This document shows, piece after piece, positions 16,919 through 24,877 of a stretch of DNA of 64,000 nt. Where the stretch lies: NCBI RefSeq assembly GCF_004570385.1, contig NZ_SPQL01000001.1, forward strand, positions 124,001-188,000, in the 5' to 3' direction. The notes below the pieces were generated by a model. The model searched no databases. It worked only from the letters and a program-made list of their open reading frames with translations, and was not told where the DNA came from. The translations under genes and the position numbers were made by a program. The DNA is from Blastococcus sp. CT_GayMR19. GTDB taxonomy: Bacteria; Actinomycetota; Actinomycetes; Mycobacteriales; Geodermatophilaceae. Position 1 is the first letter of the stretch, and every line of letters begins with the position of its first letter.

Positions 16919-16980
16919 GGGTTCCCCAGCGGAGCTGTGATCGAGGCTGGATTCCGGTTCCCCAGCGGAGCTGCGTTCAT
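16912..16980 (-). CDS. 22-codon ORF bridging tadB and tadC
   Basis: Begins ATG at 16980 in a TGATG overlap with the tadB stop and ends TGA at 16914-16912, overlapping the GTG start of tadC by seven bases. The predicted peptide is MNAAPLGNRNPASITAPLGN plus two residues (PC). It contains the 18-mer CAGCTCCGCTGGGGAACC twice (minus strand; 16973-16956 and 16937-16920), encoding APLGN each time. Perfect coupling at both ends suggests it carries ribosomes from tadB to tadC, but it could be a dispersed repeat that happens to be open. Confidence 0.4.
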   Translation of the reverse strand: MNAAPLGNRNPASITAPLGNPC

Positions 16981-17918
16981 CAGAACTTGATCTTCACTGT
17001 GCTCTTGAGCCACAGGCCGCCGACCAGCAGCATCAGCCCGGCCGCGCCGAGCATCGCGAAGCCCGTCACGCTCTCGGTGAACTTGGCGAGGTAGCCGGGG
17101 TTCGTCATCGAGATGAAGAACGTGACGCCGAAGGGCAGGGCCATCAGGACGACCGCCGAGAGCTTGCCCTCCGCCGAGAGCGCCTTCACCTGACGGCGGA
17201 TGGCGTTGCGCTCGCGGATCGTGTGACCGACGGCGTCGAGCACCTCGGCCAGGTTGCCGCCGACCTCGCGGTGGATGGCGATGGCCTGGGCGACCCAGGT
17301 GAAGTCGTCGCTGCCCATCCGCTCGGCGACCTCGTCCAGGGCATCGTTCAGGTCCCGCCCGACACGGGTCTCGTTGACGATCCGGGAGAACTCCTCCGAC
17401 GTCGGCGCGTCGGCCTCCGAGGCGACCGAGTCGACCGAGCGCAGCAGGCTGTGGCCGGCCCGAAGGCTGCCGGCCATGAGCTGGAGCGAGTCGTCGAGCT
17501 GGTCGGCGAAGGCGGCCTGCCGGCGCGAGGCACGGAACGTCAGCAGCAGCTTGGCGCCGAGGGGCACGACGCACAGGAGCACCAGGCCGAGGACAGGACC
17601 GCCGAGCACGAGGCCGACGGCCCCGCCGACGACGGCGGTGAGGCCGACCGTGAGCACGAAGTTCGGCAGGGTCATCGCCATGCCGGCGCGTTCGAGCGCG
17701 GCGACGCCCGCAGCCGCCCGGCCGCGCTTGGCCAGCGCCTTCTCCACCGCGGCACCGGCGGCGGCGCCGGCCCCCGCGAACGCGGACGCGGACGGCACCA
17801 CCGACGGGTCGAGCCGGTTCAGCGGCACGCGCCCGGGCCCGGCCGGGAGGACGACGAGGGCGAGGACGAGCAGGGCGGCCGCGACCGCGAGCACGCCGAC
17901 GGCGAGCAGCATCGTCAC
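16980..17918 (-). CDS. tadB: Tad pilus inner-membrane platform protein TadB
   Basis: 312 residues, T2SSF family. An N-terminal membrane segment, then two segments around 95-135, the conserved cytoplasmic T2SSF region FADQLDDSLQLMAGSLRAGH with GHSLLRSVDSVA and EEFSRIVNETRVGRDLNDAL, and a C-terminal membrane pair. It works with TadC and TadA. GTG at 17918 overlaps the tadA stop by four bases (GTGA); an ATG two codons later is possible. The stop overlaps the ATG of the 22-codon ORF. Confidence 0.9.
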   Translation of the reverse strand: MTMLLAVGVLAVAAALLVLALVVLPAGPGRVPLNRLDPSVVPSASAFAGAGAAAGAAVEKALAKRGRAAAGVAALERAGMAMTLPNFVLTVGLTAVVGGAVGLVLGGPVLGLVLLCVVPLGAKLLLTFRASRRQAAFADQLDDSLQLMAGSLRAGHSLLRSVDSVASEADAPTSEEFSRIVNETRVGRDLNDALDEVAERMGSDDFTWVAQAIAIHREVGGNLAEVLDAVGHTIRERNAIRRQVKALSAEGKLSAVVLMALPFGVTFFISMTNPGYLAKFTESVTGFAMLGAAGLMLLVGGLWLKSTVKIKF

Positions 17919-19345
17919 CAGCCCCGTCCGCCGGCCGGCTCGACCGCGCCGAACACCCGCGGGGACAGCTTGATCCCGAGGTCGTCGAACTTGTCGGTGA
18001 ACCGCGGCCGGACGCCCGTGGGCACCGGCTTCCCGAGGAACGTCCCGTGCGCGTCGACACCGGCGGAGTAGTCGAAGAGGAAGGCGTCCTGCAGGGTGAC
18101 GGTCTCCCCCTCCATGCCCTGCACCTCGGTCACGTGCGTGACGCGGCGGGTGCCGTCGCGCAGCCGGGTGATCTGGACGACGACGTCGACGGCCGAGGCG
18201 ATCTGCTCGCGGATGGCCCGCAGCGGCAGGTCCATGCCCGCCATGAGCACGAGGGTCTCCAGCCGGGCGATCGCGTCGCGGGGGGTGTTGGCGTGCACGG
18301 TGGACAGCGAGCCGTCGTGGCCGGTGTTCATCGCCTGCAGCATGTCCAGGGACTCCCCGCCACGGCACTCCCCGACCACGATCCGGTCGGGCCGCATGCG
18401 CAGCGAGTTCCGGACCAGGTCGCGGATGGTGATGGCGCCCTTGCCCTCGATGTTGGGCGGCCGGGACTCCAGCCGGACGACGTGGTCCTGCTGGAGCTGC
18501 AGCTCGACGGCGTCCTCGATGGTGACGATCCGCTCGCCCTCGGGGATGAACGACGAGAGCACGTTGAGCAGGGTCGTCTTACCGGTGCCGGTACCCCCGG
18601 AGACGATGACGTTGAGCCGCGCCTCGACGCAGGCGTTCAGCAGCTCGGCCATCTCCGGCGAGAGGGTGCCGAAGTTGATCAGGTCCTCGACGGTGAACGG
18701 GTCCTTGGAGAACTTGCGGATGGTCAGCGTGGACCCGCTGAAGGCCAGCGGCGGGATGATCGCGTTGACGCGGGAGCCGTCCGCGAGGCGCGCGTCGACC
18801 AGCGGCGAGGACTCGTCGATCCGCCGTCCCACCCGGGAGACGATCCGGTCGATCACCCGGCGCAGGTGCTCCTCGGAGGCGAACCGCGTGGTGGTCCGTT
18901 CCAGCCGGCCGCTGCGCTCGACGTAGATCGCGTCCGGCCCGTTGACCATGATCTCGCTGACGGCGGAGTCGTCGAGCAGCCGCTGCAGCGGGCCGTAGCC
19001 GAGCACGTCGTCGGCCAGCTCGGCGGTCAGCCGCAGCCGCTCGTCGGTGCTGAGCGGGACGTTCTCCTCCTCGACGACCTCGTCGAGCTCGCCGAGCACG
19101 ATGGCGCGCAGCGCGTCCTCGCTCAGGCTCGGGTCGTTCATCCGGGCGCCCATGCGCTCGAACAGCGCCTTGCCCACGCGGTCCTTGAGGCGCGCGAGGG
19201 CGTCCGTCGGCGGGGCCACCGGAACGACCACAGGCCGGGGGGCCGGCACCGCGGGGGTACCGGGCACGGGCGCGCTCGGGGCGGCCGTGGTGGCGGCCGA
19301 CGGCGGGATGCCGCGCGCCGCCTCGAGGCGGGAGGAGAGGTTCAT
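17915..19345 (-). CDS. tadA: Tad pilus assembly ATPase TadA/CpaF
   Basis: 476 residues, secretion ATPase of the VirB11/GspE class that powers Flp pilus extension. After a flexible Ala/Pro-rich N-terminus (about 1-45) come the N-terminal domain DDVLGYGPLQRLLDD and VSEIMVNGPDAIYVER, the Walker A NVIVSGGTGTGKTTLLNVLS near residue 250, the Asp/Walker B region RMRPDRIVVGECRGGE and the His box MNTGHDGSLSTVHANTPRDA. Length is typical. It overlaps cpaE by TGATG upstream and tadB downstream by four bases. Confidence 0.95.
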   Translation of the reverse strand: MNLSSRLEAARGIPPSAATTAAPSAPVPGTPAVPAPRPVVVPVAPPTDALARLKDRVGKALFERMGARMNDPSLSEDALRAIVLGELDEVVEEENVPLSTDERLRLTAELADDVLGYGPLQRLLDDSAVSEIMVNGPDAIYVERSGRLERTTTRFASEEHLRRVIDRIVSRVGRRIDESSPLVDARLADGSRVNAIIPPLAFSGSTLTIRKFSKDPFTVEDLINFGTLSPEMAELLNACVEARLNVIVSGGTGTGKTTLLNVLSSFIPEGERIVTIEDAVELQLQQDHVVRLESRPPNIEGKGAITIRDLVRNSLRMRPDRIVVGECRGGESLDMLQAMNTGHDGSLSTVHANTPRDAIARLETLVLMAGMDLPLRAIREQIASAVDVVVQITRLRDGTRRVTHVTEVQGMEGETVTLQDAFLFDYSAGVDAHGTFLGKPVPTGVRPRFTDKFDDLGIKLSPRVFGAVEPAGGRGW

Positions 19346-20535
19346 CAGCCGGCCGCCCGGTGCCGGGCCCGGTACTTGCCCGCCTTCATCAGCGGCGTGG
19401 CGGCGAAGCGGGCCACCAGGCGGTGCAGCTCCTTGGCCATCGGGTCGCGGCGGTGGCTCGAGATGATCGGGACGCCCTGGTTCGTCGACCCTGGCACCGC
19501 CTTCGAGCGGGGCAGGACGACGTCCACGCCGGTGCCGATCGCCGTCTCGACGTCGCGCACGCTCAGGCCGCCCTTGGGATCGGCGAAGTTCATGACCACG
19601 TGCCGGCCGGCGGGGATCATGCAGAGCTCCCGCAGCACGTCCATCTCCTTGCGCAACCCACGGACGCCGGGGACGTCCATGCTGGTCAGCATCACGACGT
19701 CGGAGGCGCGGTCGAGCGCGGCCAGCGTCTGCTCGGACAGCCCGGGTGCGGTGTCGACGACGACGTAGCGGAACTCGCGCGCCAGCGAGGCCAGCAGCCG
19801 GGAGACGTCCTCACCGGTGACCGTGTCACCGGCGGCCGGCGACTCCGATCCGCAGACGGCGTAGAGCCCGCTCGGGTGCTGGGTGAGGAACGTCTTGAGG
19901 ACCATCGTGTCCTCGCTGGCCGGGCCGTGGACGGCGTCGGGCAGCGTGTACTCCGGGAGCAGGCCCAGCGCCGAGGCGACGTCCCCGAACTGCACGTCGA
20001 GGTCGACGAGCACGGTCGACTGCGGCGCGTGGGCGGTCAGGCCGATGGCCAGGTTGGTGGACACGGTGGTCTTGCCCACGCCGCCCTTGGGCGAGGCGAT
20101 GGTGATGACGCGGCCGGCGTAGCGCTCGGTCTCGGTGACCGGGCGGAGCACGCGGCGGCGACCGGCGGCTGCCTGGCCGGCCCGCTCGACGGCGGCCTGG
20201 ATCTCGGCCACGTCCGCGTCCGGCGCGAGCAGGTCGCGGATGCCGGCGCGCATCGCGGCCTGCCACATCTCCGGCGACGGGTCGGCCATGAGCACGACGG
20301 CGATGCCGGGGCTCTGGACGTCGAGCCGGGCGGCCAGCGTCAGCACCTCGGCCGCCGGCGCGTGCGGGCCGACGAGCAGGACGTCGGGCAGCTCGCCGTC
20401 GACCAGCTGCTCGAACAGCCGGGCGGGATCGCCCGGGAGGCGGCCCGGCGGCAGGACGTGGACGTCCCCCTCGGTGGCCTGCTTGACGCGCAGGATCAGG
20501 TCCTCACCGGCTCCGGCCAGCACGACGCGGCTCAT
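19345..20535 (-). CDS. cpaE: Tad locus localisation ATPase CpaE/TadZ
   Basis: 396 residues. The N-terminal 120 residues resemble a degenerate receiver domain (LPDVLLVGPHAPAAEVLTLA); the C-terminal part is a MinD/ParA-like ATPase with the deviant Walker A TIASPKGGVGKTTVSTNLAI, VLVDLDVQFGDVASALGL and YVVVDTAPGLSEQTLAALD. CpaE/TadZ proteins place the pilus machinery in the cell. The start ATG (20535) overlaps the cpaB stop by four bases, and its stop overlaps tadA (TGATG). Confidence 0.9.
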   Translation of the reverse strand: MSRVVLAGAGEDLILRVKQATEGDVHVLPPGRLPGDPARLFEQLVDGELPDVLLVGPHAPAAEVLTLAARLDVQSPGIAVVLMADPSPEMWQAAMRAGIRDLLAPDADVAEIQAAVERAGQAAAGRRRVLRPVTETERYAGRVITIASPKGGVGKTTVSTNLAIGLTAHAPQSTVLVDLDVQFGDVASALGLLPEYTLPDAVHGPASEDTMVLKTFLTQHPSGLYAVCGSESPAAGDTVTGEDVSRLLASLAREFRYVVVDTAPGLSEQTLAALDRASDVVMLTSMDVPGVRGLRKEMDVLRELCMIPAGRHVVMNFADPKGGLSVRDVETAIGTGVDVVLPRSKAVPGSTNQGVPIISSHRRDPMAKELHRLVARFAATPLMKAGKYRARHRAAG

Positions 20536-21284
20536 GAGAAGGCCTTCCCGTAGATCGTGTCCGGGCTGACGACCCCGGTACCGCCGGTGGCCGCACCGTC
20601 GGGCTCGGAGGAGAGCCAGAGGGTGCCGTGCTCGACGCCGAAGACGACCGCCTCTGCCTGGGCGGCGGTCACCGCGAGGGTGATCATGAGGCTGGACGAG
20701 GGGGCAGGGGCACCGGCCGACGCCGTCTCCGCGCCGCCCGCCGCGGCCGGGTCGACGGGCGCGGGAGCGCCCTGGACCTGGGTGACGAGCACGGAGTGCA
20801 GGACGGCATGGGTCGCCGGGCCGCTGTCGAGGCTGACGGAGACGAAGACGCCGACCGTGTCCCCGGCCGCCAGGCGACCGCCGACCGCCCGCTGGGGCTC
20901 GAGAAGGACGCTCACCTCCTGCATGCCCTCCGGCACCTCGACGGTGCCGGGCGCCTGCCGGTCCCCGGGCTCCGCGAAGCGGCTGGTGAGCAGCTGCTCA
21001 CCGACCAGCAGGTCGACGGTGGCCACGCGGCCCGACAGGGCGGACAGGTCGGTGACCCGCCCGTCGAGCGCGGCCTTGACCGGGACGGTCTCGATGCTGA
21101 CGAAGTCCGCCAGCTCGGCCGCCGAGGTGCCGGCCGGAACGGGCCGGTCCACCACGAGCACCTCGACGGGGCGGGCGCCGGCCAGGGCACGGGCGTCCGC
21201 GCCCCGGACGTAGGCCAGCAACACGAGGCTGCCGGCGACGAGGAGGACGAGGGCCGCGCACGCGGCGAGAAGTCGACGTCTCAC
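20532..21284 (-). CDS. cpaB: Flp pilus assembly protein CpaB/RcpC
   Basis: 250 residues with one N-terminal membrane segment (LLAACAALVLLVAGSLVLLA) and an SAF-like domain: VEVLVVDRPVPAGTSAAEL followed by GRVATVDLLVGEQLLTSRF. A later beta-rich part includes LAAGDTVGVFVSVS. CpaB lies outside the membrane and is needed for pilus assembly; in Gram-positives, which lack the secretin CpaC, its exact role is unclear. It overlaps cpaE by four bases and starts 13 bases after the tadG-like gene. Confidence 0.85.
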   Translation of the reverse strand: MRRRLLAACAALVLLVAGSLVLLAYVRGADARALAGARPVEVLVVDRPVPAGTSAAELADFVSIETVPVKAALDGRVTDLSALSGRVATVDLLVGEQLLTSRFAEPGDRQAPGTVEVPEGMQEVSVLLEPQRAVGGRLAAGDTVGVFVSVSLDSGPATHAVLHSVLVTQVQGAPAPVDPAAAGGAETASAGAPAPSSSLMITLAVTAAQAEAVVFGVEHGTLWLSSEPDGAATGGTGVVSPDTIYGKAFS

Positions 21285-21297
21285 GAGTGGTCGCCCC

Positions 21298-22260
21298 TTA
21301 TCGGATCAGTCGGAGGATGGAGGAGCCCAGCTTCGGGGCGTCCGGGCTGTAGTCCCAGGCGTCGGAGAGCTCGACGAAGCGGGTGAAGTAGCCGGTCACG
21401 CAGCGCTGGTCGCCGCCGTTTCCGCACACCTTCTTGGCGGTGTTGTACTGGCCGCCGAAGTCGTAGCCGGAGATCTTGAAGGCGGCGTAGCCGTGGACCT
21501 GGTACCAGGCGCTGCTGCCCTGGCCGCCGAAGTCGTCGAAGATCGGCAGGAGCACGGTCCGGCCCACGAACGCGGCGAAGTCGGCCTCCTTGCAGCCGGC
21601 CGGCGGGGTGTTCCCGGTCGACGAGATGAGCTTCTGGTCGATGCCGCTGGTGACCGCGCACCTCGCGCCGCCGGTCTCCAGGAAGCCGAAGCCGCCCGGC
21701 ACGAAGTTCCCGGACGGACCGGGGCACTCGTCCTCGGCGCTCTTGCTGAGCCTGATCGTCTGCAGGGCCGTGCCCGACGGCACACCCCCGCCGGTCTGCG
21801 CCTCGAAGGAGCACCAGGAGAAGGTCAGCGGAAGGACGGCGGTGCCTCCGCTGGGGCTGCCCCACCCGACGGTCGCCGTCGCCGAGACCGCGGTGGAGTC
21901 GTGGCCGATGATCGGCGCGAACCAGTGCTCCTTGGGGGTGCCGCCGGTGACCGTGACGCTCAGCGGATCGCTGCTCAGCACGGGCTGCGCGGCGGTGCCC
22001 TCGGTGTCGTTGGCGGTGATCAGGCCCTGCGCGGTGGCCAGCATGTCCCCGCAGTTGCCGCGCGAGCAGTCCTGGGCCACCGCGATCGCCGCGGCGTCGG
22101 CCCCCACCTGCAGACGGGCGCGCTCGGCGTAGAGGGCGCCGATGTCGACGGCGATGGCCGCGAAACCGAGCATGGGGACGAGCAGCAGGGCGAACATCAC
22201 GGCGGTGGCGCCACGCTCGTCGTCCAGCCGGCGGTTCAGCCGGCGGGTCAGCCGTTGCAT
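21298..22260 (-). CDS. tadG: TadG-like pseudopilin/pilus-associated protein
   Basis: 320 residues. The N-terminus LDDERGATAVMFALLLVPML has the Tad-type prepilin signature (Gly before the cleavage site and a following hydrophobic helix, about residues 18-40), then IDIGALY-like text AVDIGALYAERARLQVGADA typical of TadG. The remaining 250 residues form an extracellular part with several cysteines that could form disulfides. The ATG at 22260 lies inside the end of tadE (13-base overlap). It is probably processed by the prepilin peptidase at 23175-23897. Confidence 0.85.
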   Translation of the reverse strand: MQRLTRRLNRRLDDERGATAVMFALLLVPMLGFAAIAVDIGALYAERARLQVGADAAAIAVAQDCSRGNCGDMLATAQGLITANDTEGTAAQPVLSSDPLSVTVTGGTPKEHWFAPIIGHDSTAVSATATVGWGSPSGGTAVLPLTFSWCSFEAQTGGGVPSGTALQTIRLSKSAEDECPGPSGNFVPGGFGFLETGGARCAVTSGIDQKLISSTGNTPPAGCKEADFAAFVGRTVLLPIFDDFGGQGSSAWYQVHGYAAFKISGYDFGGQYNTAKKVCGNGGDQRCVTGYFTRFVELSDAWDYSPDAPKLGSSILRLIR

Positions 22261-22658
22261 CGCATGACCCCCGTCCCGGCGAGGTCGAAACCGGCGCCGA
22301 AGAAGCCGGTGAGGGAGGGCATCGGATAGTCGATCGTGAGGCGCACCGATGTGCTGCCGGCGCCCGTGGCCGGACAGGACACGGCATTGCTGCCGACGAT
22401 CCCGATCGCGATCTGGGCGTCGGTGATCGCGGGGTCCAGGGAGGCCGCCGCGGTCCGGACCGCCGCGCGGGCGGCCGTCGGGTCGTTCTGCAGGGCCATC
22501 AGCCGGACGCCCTCGCGGGCGGCGGCCGAGAGCGTGCCCTGCACCTGGAAGGCGTGGCCGAACTCGGCGATGCCGAGGACGAGGGTGATGAGCAGCGGCA
22601 CGATGAAGGCGAACTCCACGGCCGTGGCGCCGCGCTCGTCGGTCGGATTGCGGGTCAC
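22248..22658 (-). CDS. tadE: TadE-like pseudopilin
   Basis: 136 residues beginning MTRNPTDERGATAVEFAFIV, the TadE signature with processing expected after Gly and a hydrophobic segment (about 12-35), followed by FGHAFQVQGTLSAAAREGVR. TadE and TadF/G are minor pilins required for Flp pilus formation. The GTG at 22658 is the only good start. It is separated from the flp gene by 107 bases containing a strong hairpin, and overlaps tadG by 13 bases. Confidence 0.9.
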   Translation of the reverse strand: MTRNPTDERGATAVEFAFIVPLLITLVLGIAEFGHAFQVQGTLSAAAREGVRLMALQNDPTAARAAVRTAAASLDPAITDAQIAIGIVGSNAVSCPATGAGSTSVRLTIDYPMPSLTGFFGAGFDLAGTGVMRCNG

Positions 22659-22698
22659 AGCTGCTCACCTCCTCGGGCTGGGGGGTCTGACGTGACAC

Positions 22699-22733
22699 GG
22701 CGCGGCGGCCCCCCTGCTGGGGGCCGCCGCGCC
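22699..22733 (-). terminator. terminator/attenuator hairpin between flp and tadE
   Basis: A 15-bp perfect stem (GGCGCGGCGGCCCCC at 22699-22713 with 22719-22733) and a 5-base loop lie 33 bases after the flp stop. Placed between the major pilin gene and the assembly genes, it likely stops most transcripts so that pilin is made in excess. Confidence 0.75.
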
Positions 22734-22765
22734 GGACGGCGGTGCCTGGGGTCAGGCGCCGGGGG

Positions 22766-22990
22766 TCAGGGGGCCGCGGGGGCCGCGGGGACGGCGGGCA
22801 GCTCGTCACTGACGCTCGTGAACAGCGCCTCCAGCTGCTCGCCCAGCAACGACACGGCGGCGATGATGACGACGGCGATCAGGCCGACCATGAGGCCGTA
22901 CTCGACGGCGGTCGCGCCCTTCTCGTCCTTCTTGAGGCGGTCCTGGGCGACGGCGACCAGGGTGACCAGGGTTGCGTACGTGTTCAGCAC
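22766..22990 (-). CDS. flp: Flp major pilin
   Basis: 74 residues. The Flp/Fap pilin motif DEKGATAVEYGLMVGLIAVV is complete: cleavage is expected after Gly in KG|ATAVEYGL, with the Glu five residues into the mature protein and the characteristic Glu-Tyr pair, then a 20-residue hydrophobic helix. The C-terminus is Ala/Pro-rich. The start is GTG at 22990 giving a leader of about 25 residues; a GGGAGTATCC stretch lies upstream. It precedes the rest of the tad operon and follows the prepilin peptidase gene by 184 bases, room for its own promoter. Confidence 0.9.
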   Translation of the reverse strand: MLNTYATLVTLVAVAQDRLKKDEKGATAVEYGLMVGLIAVVIIAAVSLLGEQLEALFTSVSDELPAVPAAPAAP

Positions 22991-23174
22991 GGATACTCCC
23001 GAGGGGATGGGCCGACTGGTCCGGGTCGGGTGACCCGGCCTTCTGCGGCGCTGGGGAGGTTGTCGGCGCCGGCTACAGCGCCCTTGAGCACGTTCACTCC
23101 CTCGGGGGATGGCCCCTGGACCTGCAGGTTCCGCCCGAAGGGCCGGGGGCATCGGCACCCGGACGCGCCGTCGG

Positions 23175-23897
23175 TCAGCCCAGGAGGGCGTCGCTCCAGC
23201 CGATCGCCACGGCGGCGCCGAGCAGCATCGCGGGGCCGAAAGGGAGCTCGCCGCGCAGACCGATCCGGCGTCCGGCGAGGAGTGCGAGGGCGAGCAGCGC
23301 CTGGATCACGAAGCCGGCGGCGGCGCCGACGACGACGGCGCCCCAGCCGATCCAGCCCAGGTACAGCCCGATCAGGCCGGCCAGCTTCACGTCACCCATG
23401 CCGAGCCCGCGCGGCGAGATCAGGGCGAGGACGAGGAAGACGACGAAGAGCACCCCCGCGCCCAGCGCTGCCCTCAGCAGGGCCTCCCAGGTCCCGTCGG
23501 ACGAGGCTGCGACGAGCAACAGGACCGCGCCGATCCCGATCGAGGGGACGACGACGCGGTTGGGCAGCAGGTGGTGCTGGAGGTCGACGACGGCGAGCAG
23601 CACGCCGGCGGCGGCGAGGAAGAGGAAGGCCGGTAGCTCCCAGGAAAGGCCGAACCGGAGCGCGATCAGCGCGAACAGCAGCCCCGTGGCCGGCTCGACG
23701 ACGGGGACTCCGACCGCCGGTCCCCCACCACCACGACGTCGGGGGGCCGACCCGACCTCGTTCCCCGGCGTGGCGGTGCCCGGGCTTCGTGGTCGTCGGT
23801 CCTGCGACCACGGGAACCGGCCGGCCGCGCGGTTGATCACGTGGCCGACGACCAGACCCAGCAGCCCCGCGACGACGGTGACGAGCGCGGTCACCAC
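23175..23897 (-). CDS. A24 family prepilin peptidase (TadV/CpaA)
   Basis: 240 residues, polytopic with about six to seven membrane segments. The two catalytic aspartates sit in AVVDLQHHLLPNRVVVPS and in the family motif RGLGMGDVKLAGLIGLYLG. It cleaves the leader from Flp, TadE and TadG-like prepilins at the cytoplasmic face. A Gly/Arg/Pro-rich cytoplasmic loop (about 30-60) is present where PilD-type enzymes carry their methyltransferase domain, which is lacking. It is the first gene of the minus-strand tad locus. Confidence 0.9.
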   Translation of the reverse strand: MVTALVTVVAGLLGLVVGHVINRAAGRFPWSQDRRPRSPGTATPGNEVGSAPRRRGGGGPAVGVPVVEPATGLLFALIALRFGLSWELPAFLFLAAAGVLLAVVDLQHHLLPNRVVVPSIGIGAVLLLVAASSDGTWEALLRAALGAGVLFVVFLVLALISPRGLGMGDVKLAGLIGLYLGWIGWGAVVVGAAAGFVIQALLALALLAGRRIGLRGELPFGPAMLLGAAVAIGWSDALLG

Positions 23898-23964
23898 GAG
23901 TCGGGGCGACGGACGGCGGGCACGGCGTTCACCCTGGCACAGCGCCGTCCCGCCGCCCGGTAGG

Positions 23965-24765
23965 TCAGTTGCCCGGCGCCGCCGGCGACTCGGTCGCGGG
24001 CGCGGTCCAGGGCGCGGGCAGCGCCGACGTACCGCCCCCCGAGCCGTCCGAGGGCAGCTCGCCGGAACCGTCCGACGGCGCGTCCCCCGACCCGTTGGGG
24101 GGCAGCTCGCCGGAACCGTCCGACGGCCCGTCCCCCGGTCCCTCCTGACCGCCCGACCGGACGACCGCGGCGCTGACGGAGTGCCCGCGCCGGAGCAGGC
24201 CGACGCCGCTCGCCTTCCACCCGTCGGCGGTGGTGAGAACGCCCGCGCCCTCCCGCCACGCGGTGACGTGGGTGCCGAGGCAGGGCCATCCCTCGCCGCA
24301 GATGTCGCCGTGCTCCACGTCGTGGGACAGCCGGCCGGTCGCGGTGATCGTCAGGCTGACGGTCAGGGGCTCCTCGATCTCGGTGGTGCCGTTCTCCGCG
24401 TCCCATCCGGCGCTGTACAGCGTGATCGGGACGTCGACGGCCGAGACGACCTTCAGGTCCCGCCCGACACGGATCTGCTCGTCGCTCAACTCGGCCGAAC
24501 CGGTCCGCAGGCTCCGGTAGCAGAACGGCAGCGCACAGGGCTCGGGCGGCAGCGTGACGTCGAGGGCGGCGGTCCGGTCGCCGGGCTCACCGCGCAGGGA
24601 GAGCGAGGCGCGGCCGGGCTGTCCGGCGACGGTCAGCTGGATCCCCGCCTCGATGCTGTCGAACGTGCTGCTCTCCGGAGTCTGGCCCGGGGCGGCCGAG
24701 GCGGTGCCGGGAACGAGCGCTGCGACCGCCGCGGCGGCGAGGACGGGCAGGGTGCGACGAAGCAT
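23965..24765 (-). CDS. secreted protein of unknown function with C-terminal repeats
   Basis: 266 residues from ATG at 24765. The N-terminus MLRRTLPVLAAAAVAALVPG followed by TASAAPG is a classical signal peptide with AXA cleavage. The mature part is beta-rich with two cysteine pairs (CALPFC, ICGEGWPC). The C-terminal 70 residues are low complexity, Gly/Ser/Asp/Pro repeats encoded by a 48-bp tandem repeat. There is no sortase motif. It lies just upstream of the prepilin peptidase on the same strand, but a link to the pilus is only positional. Confidence 0.65.
   Translation of the reverse strand: MLRRTLPVLAAAAVAALVPGTASAAPGQTPESSTFDSIEAGIQLTVAGQPGRASLSLRGEPGDRTAALDVTLPPEPCALPFCYRSLRTGSAELSDEQIRVGRDLKVVSAVDVPITLYSAGWDAENGTTEIEEPLTVSLTITATGRLSHDVEHGDICGEGWPCLGTHVTAWREGAGVLTTADGWKASGVGLLRRGHSVSAAVVRSGGQEGPGDGPSDGSGELPPNGSGDAPSDGSGELPSDGSGGGTSALPAPWTAPATESPAAPGN
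24052..24137. repeat. 48-bp tandem repeat in a secreted-protein gene
   Basis: A 38-base segment starting at 24052 recurs at 24100 with a single G/C difference, a period of 48 bases (16 codons). It encodes Gly-Ser-Gly-Glu-Leu-Pro and Asp-Gly-Ser-Gly units in the tail of the secreted protein, so repeat number may vary between strains. Confidence 0.75.
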
Positions 24766-24877
24766 GGCGGGTCTCCCGGAGACGGATTTCCCCCGGCGGT
24801 CGACGAGGTGCCCGAACGCTAGGGCGACAGGGCGCTGACCAGCGGTTACCCGCGGGTCCGGTGCTTCTCCTGCGGCA

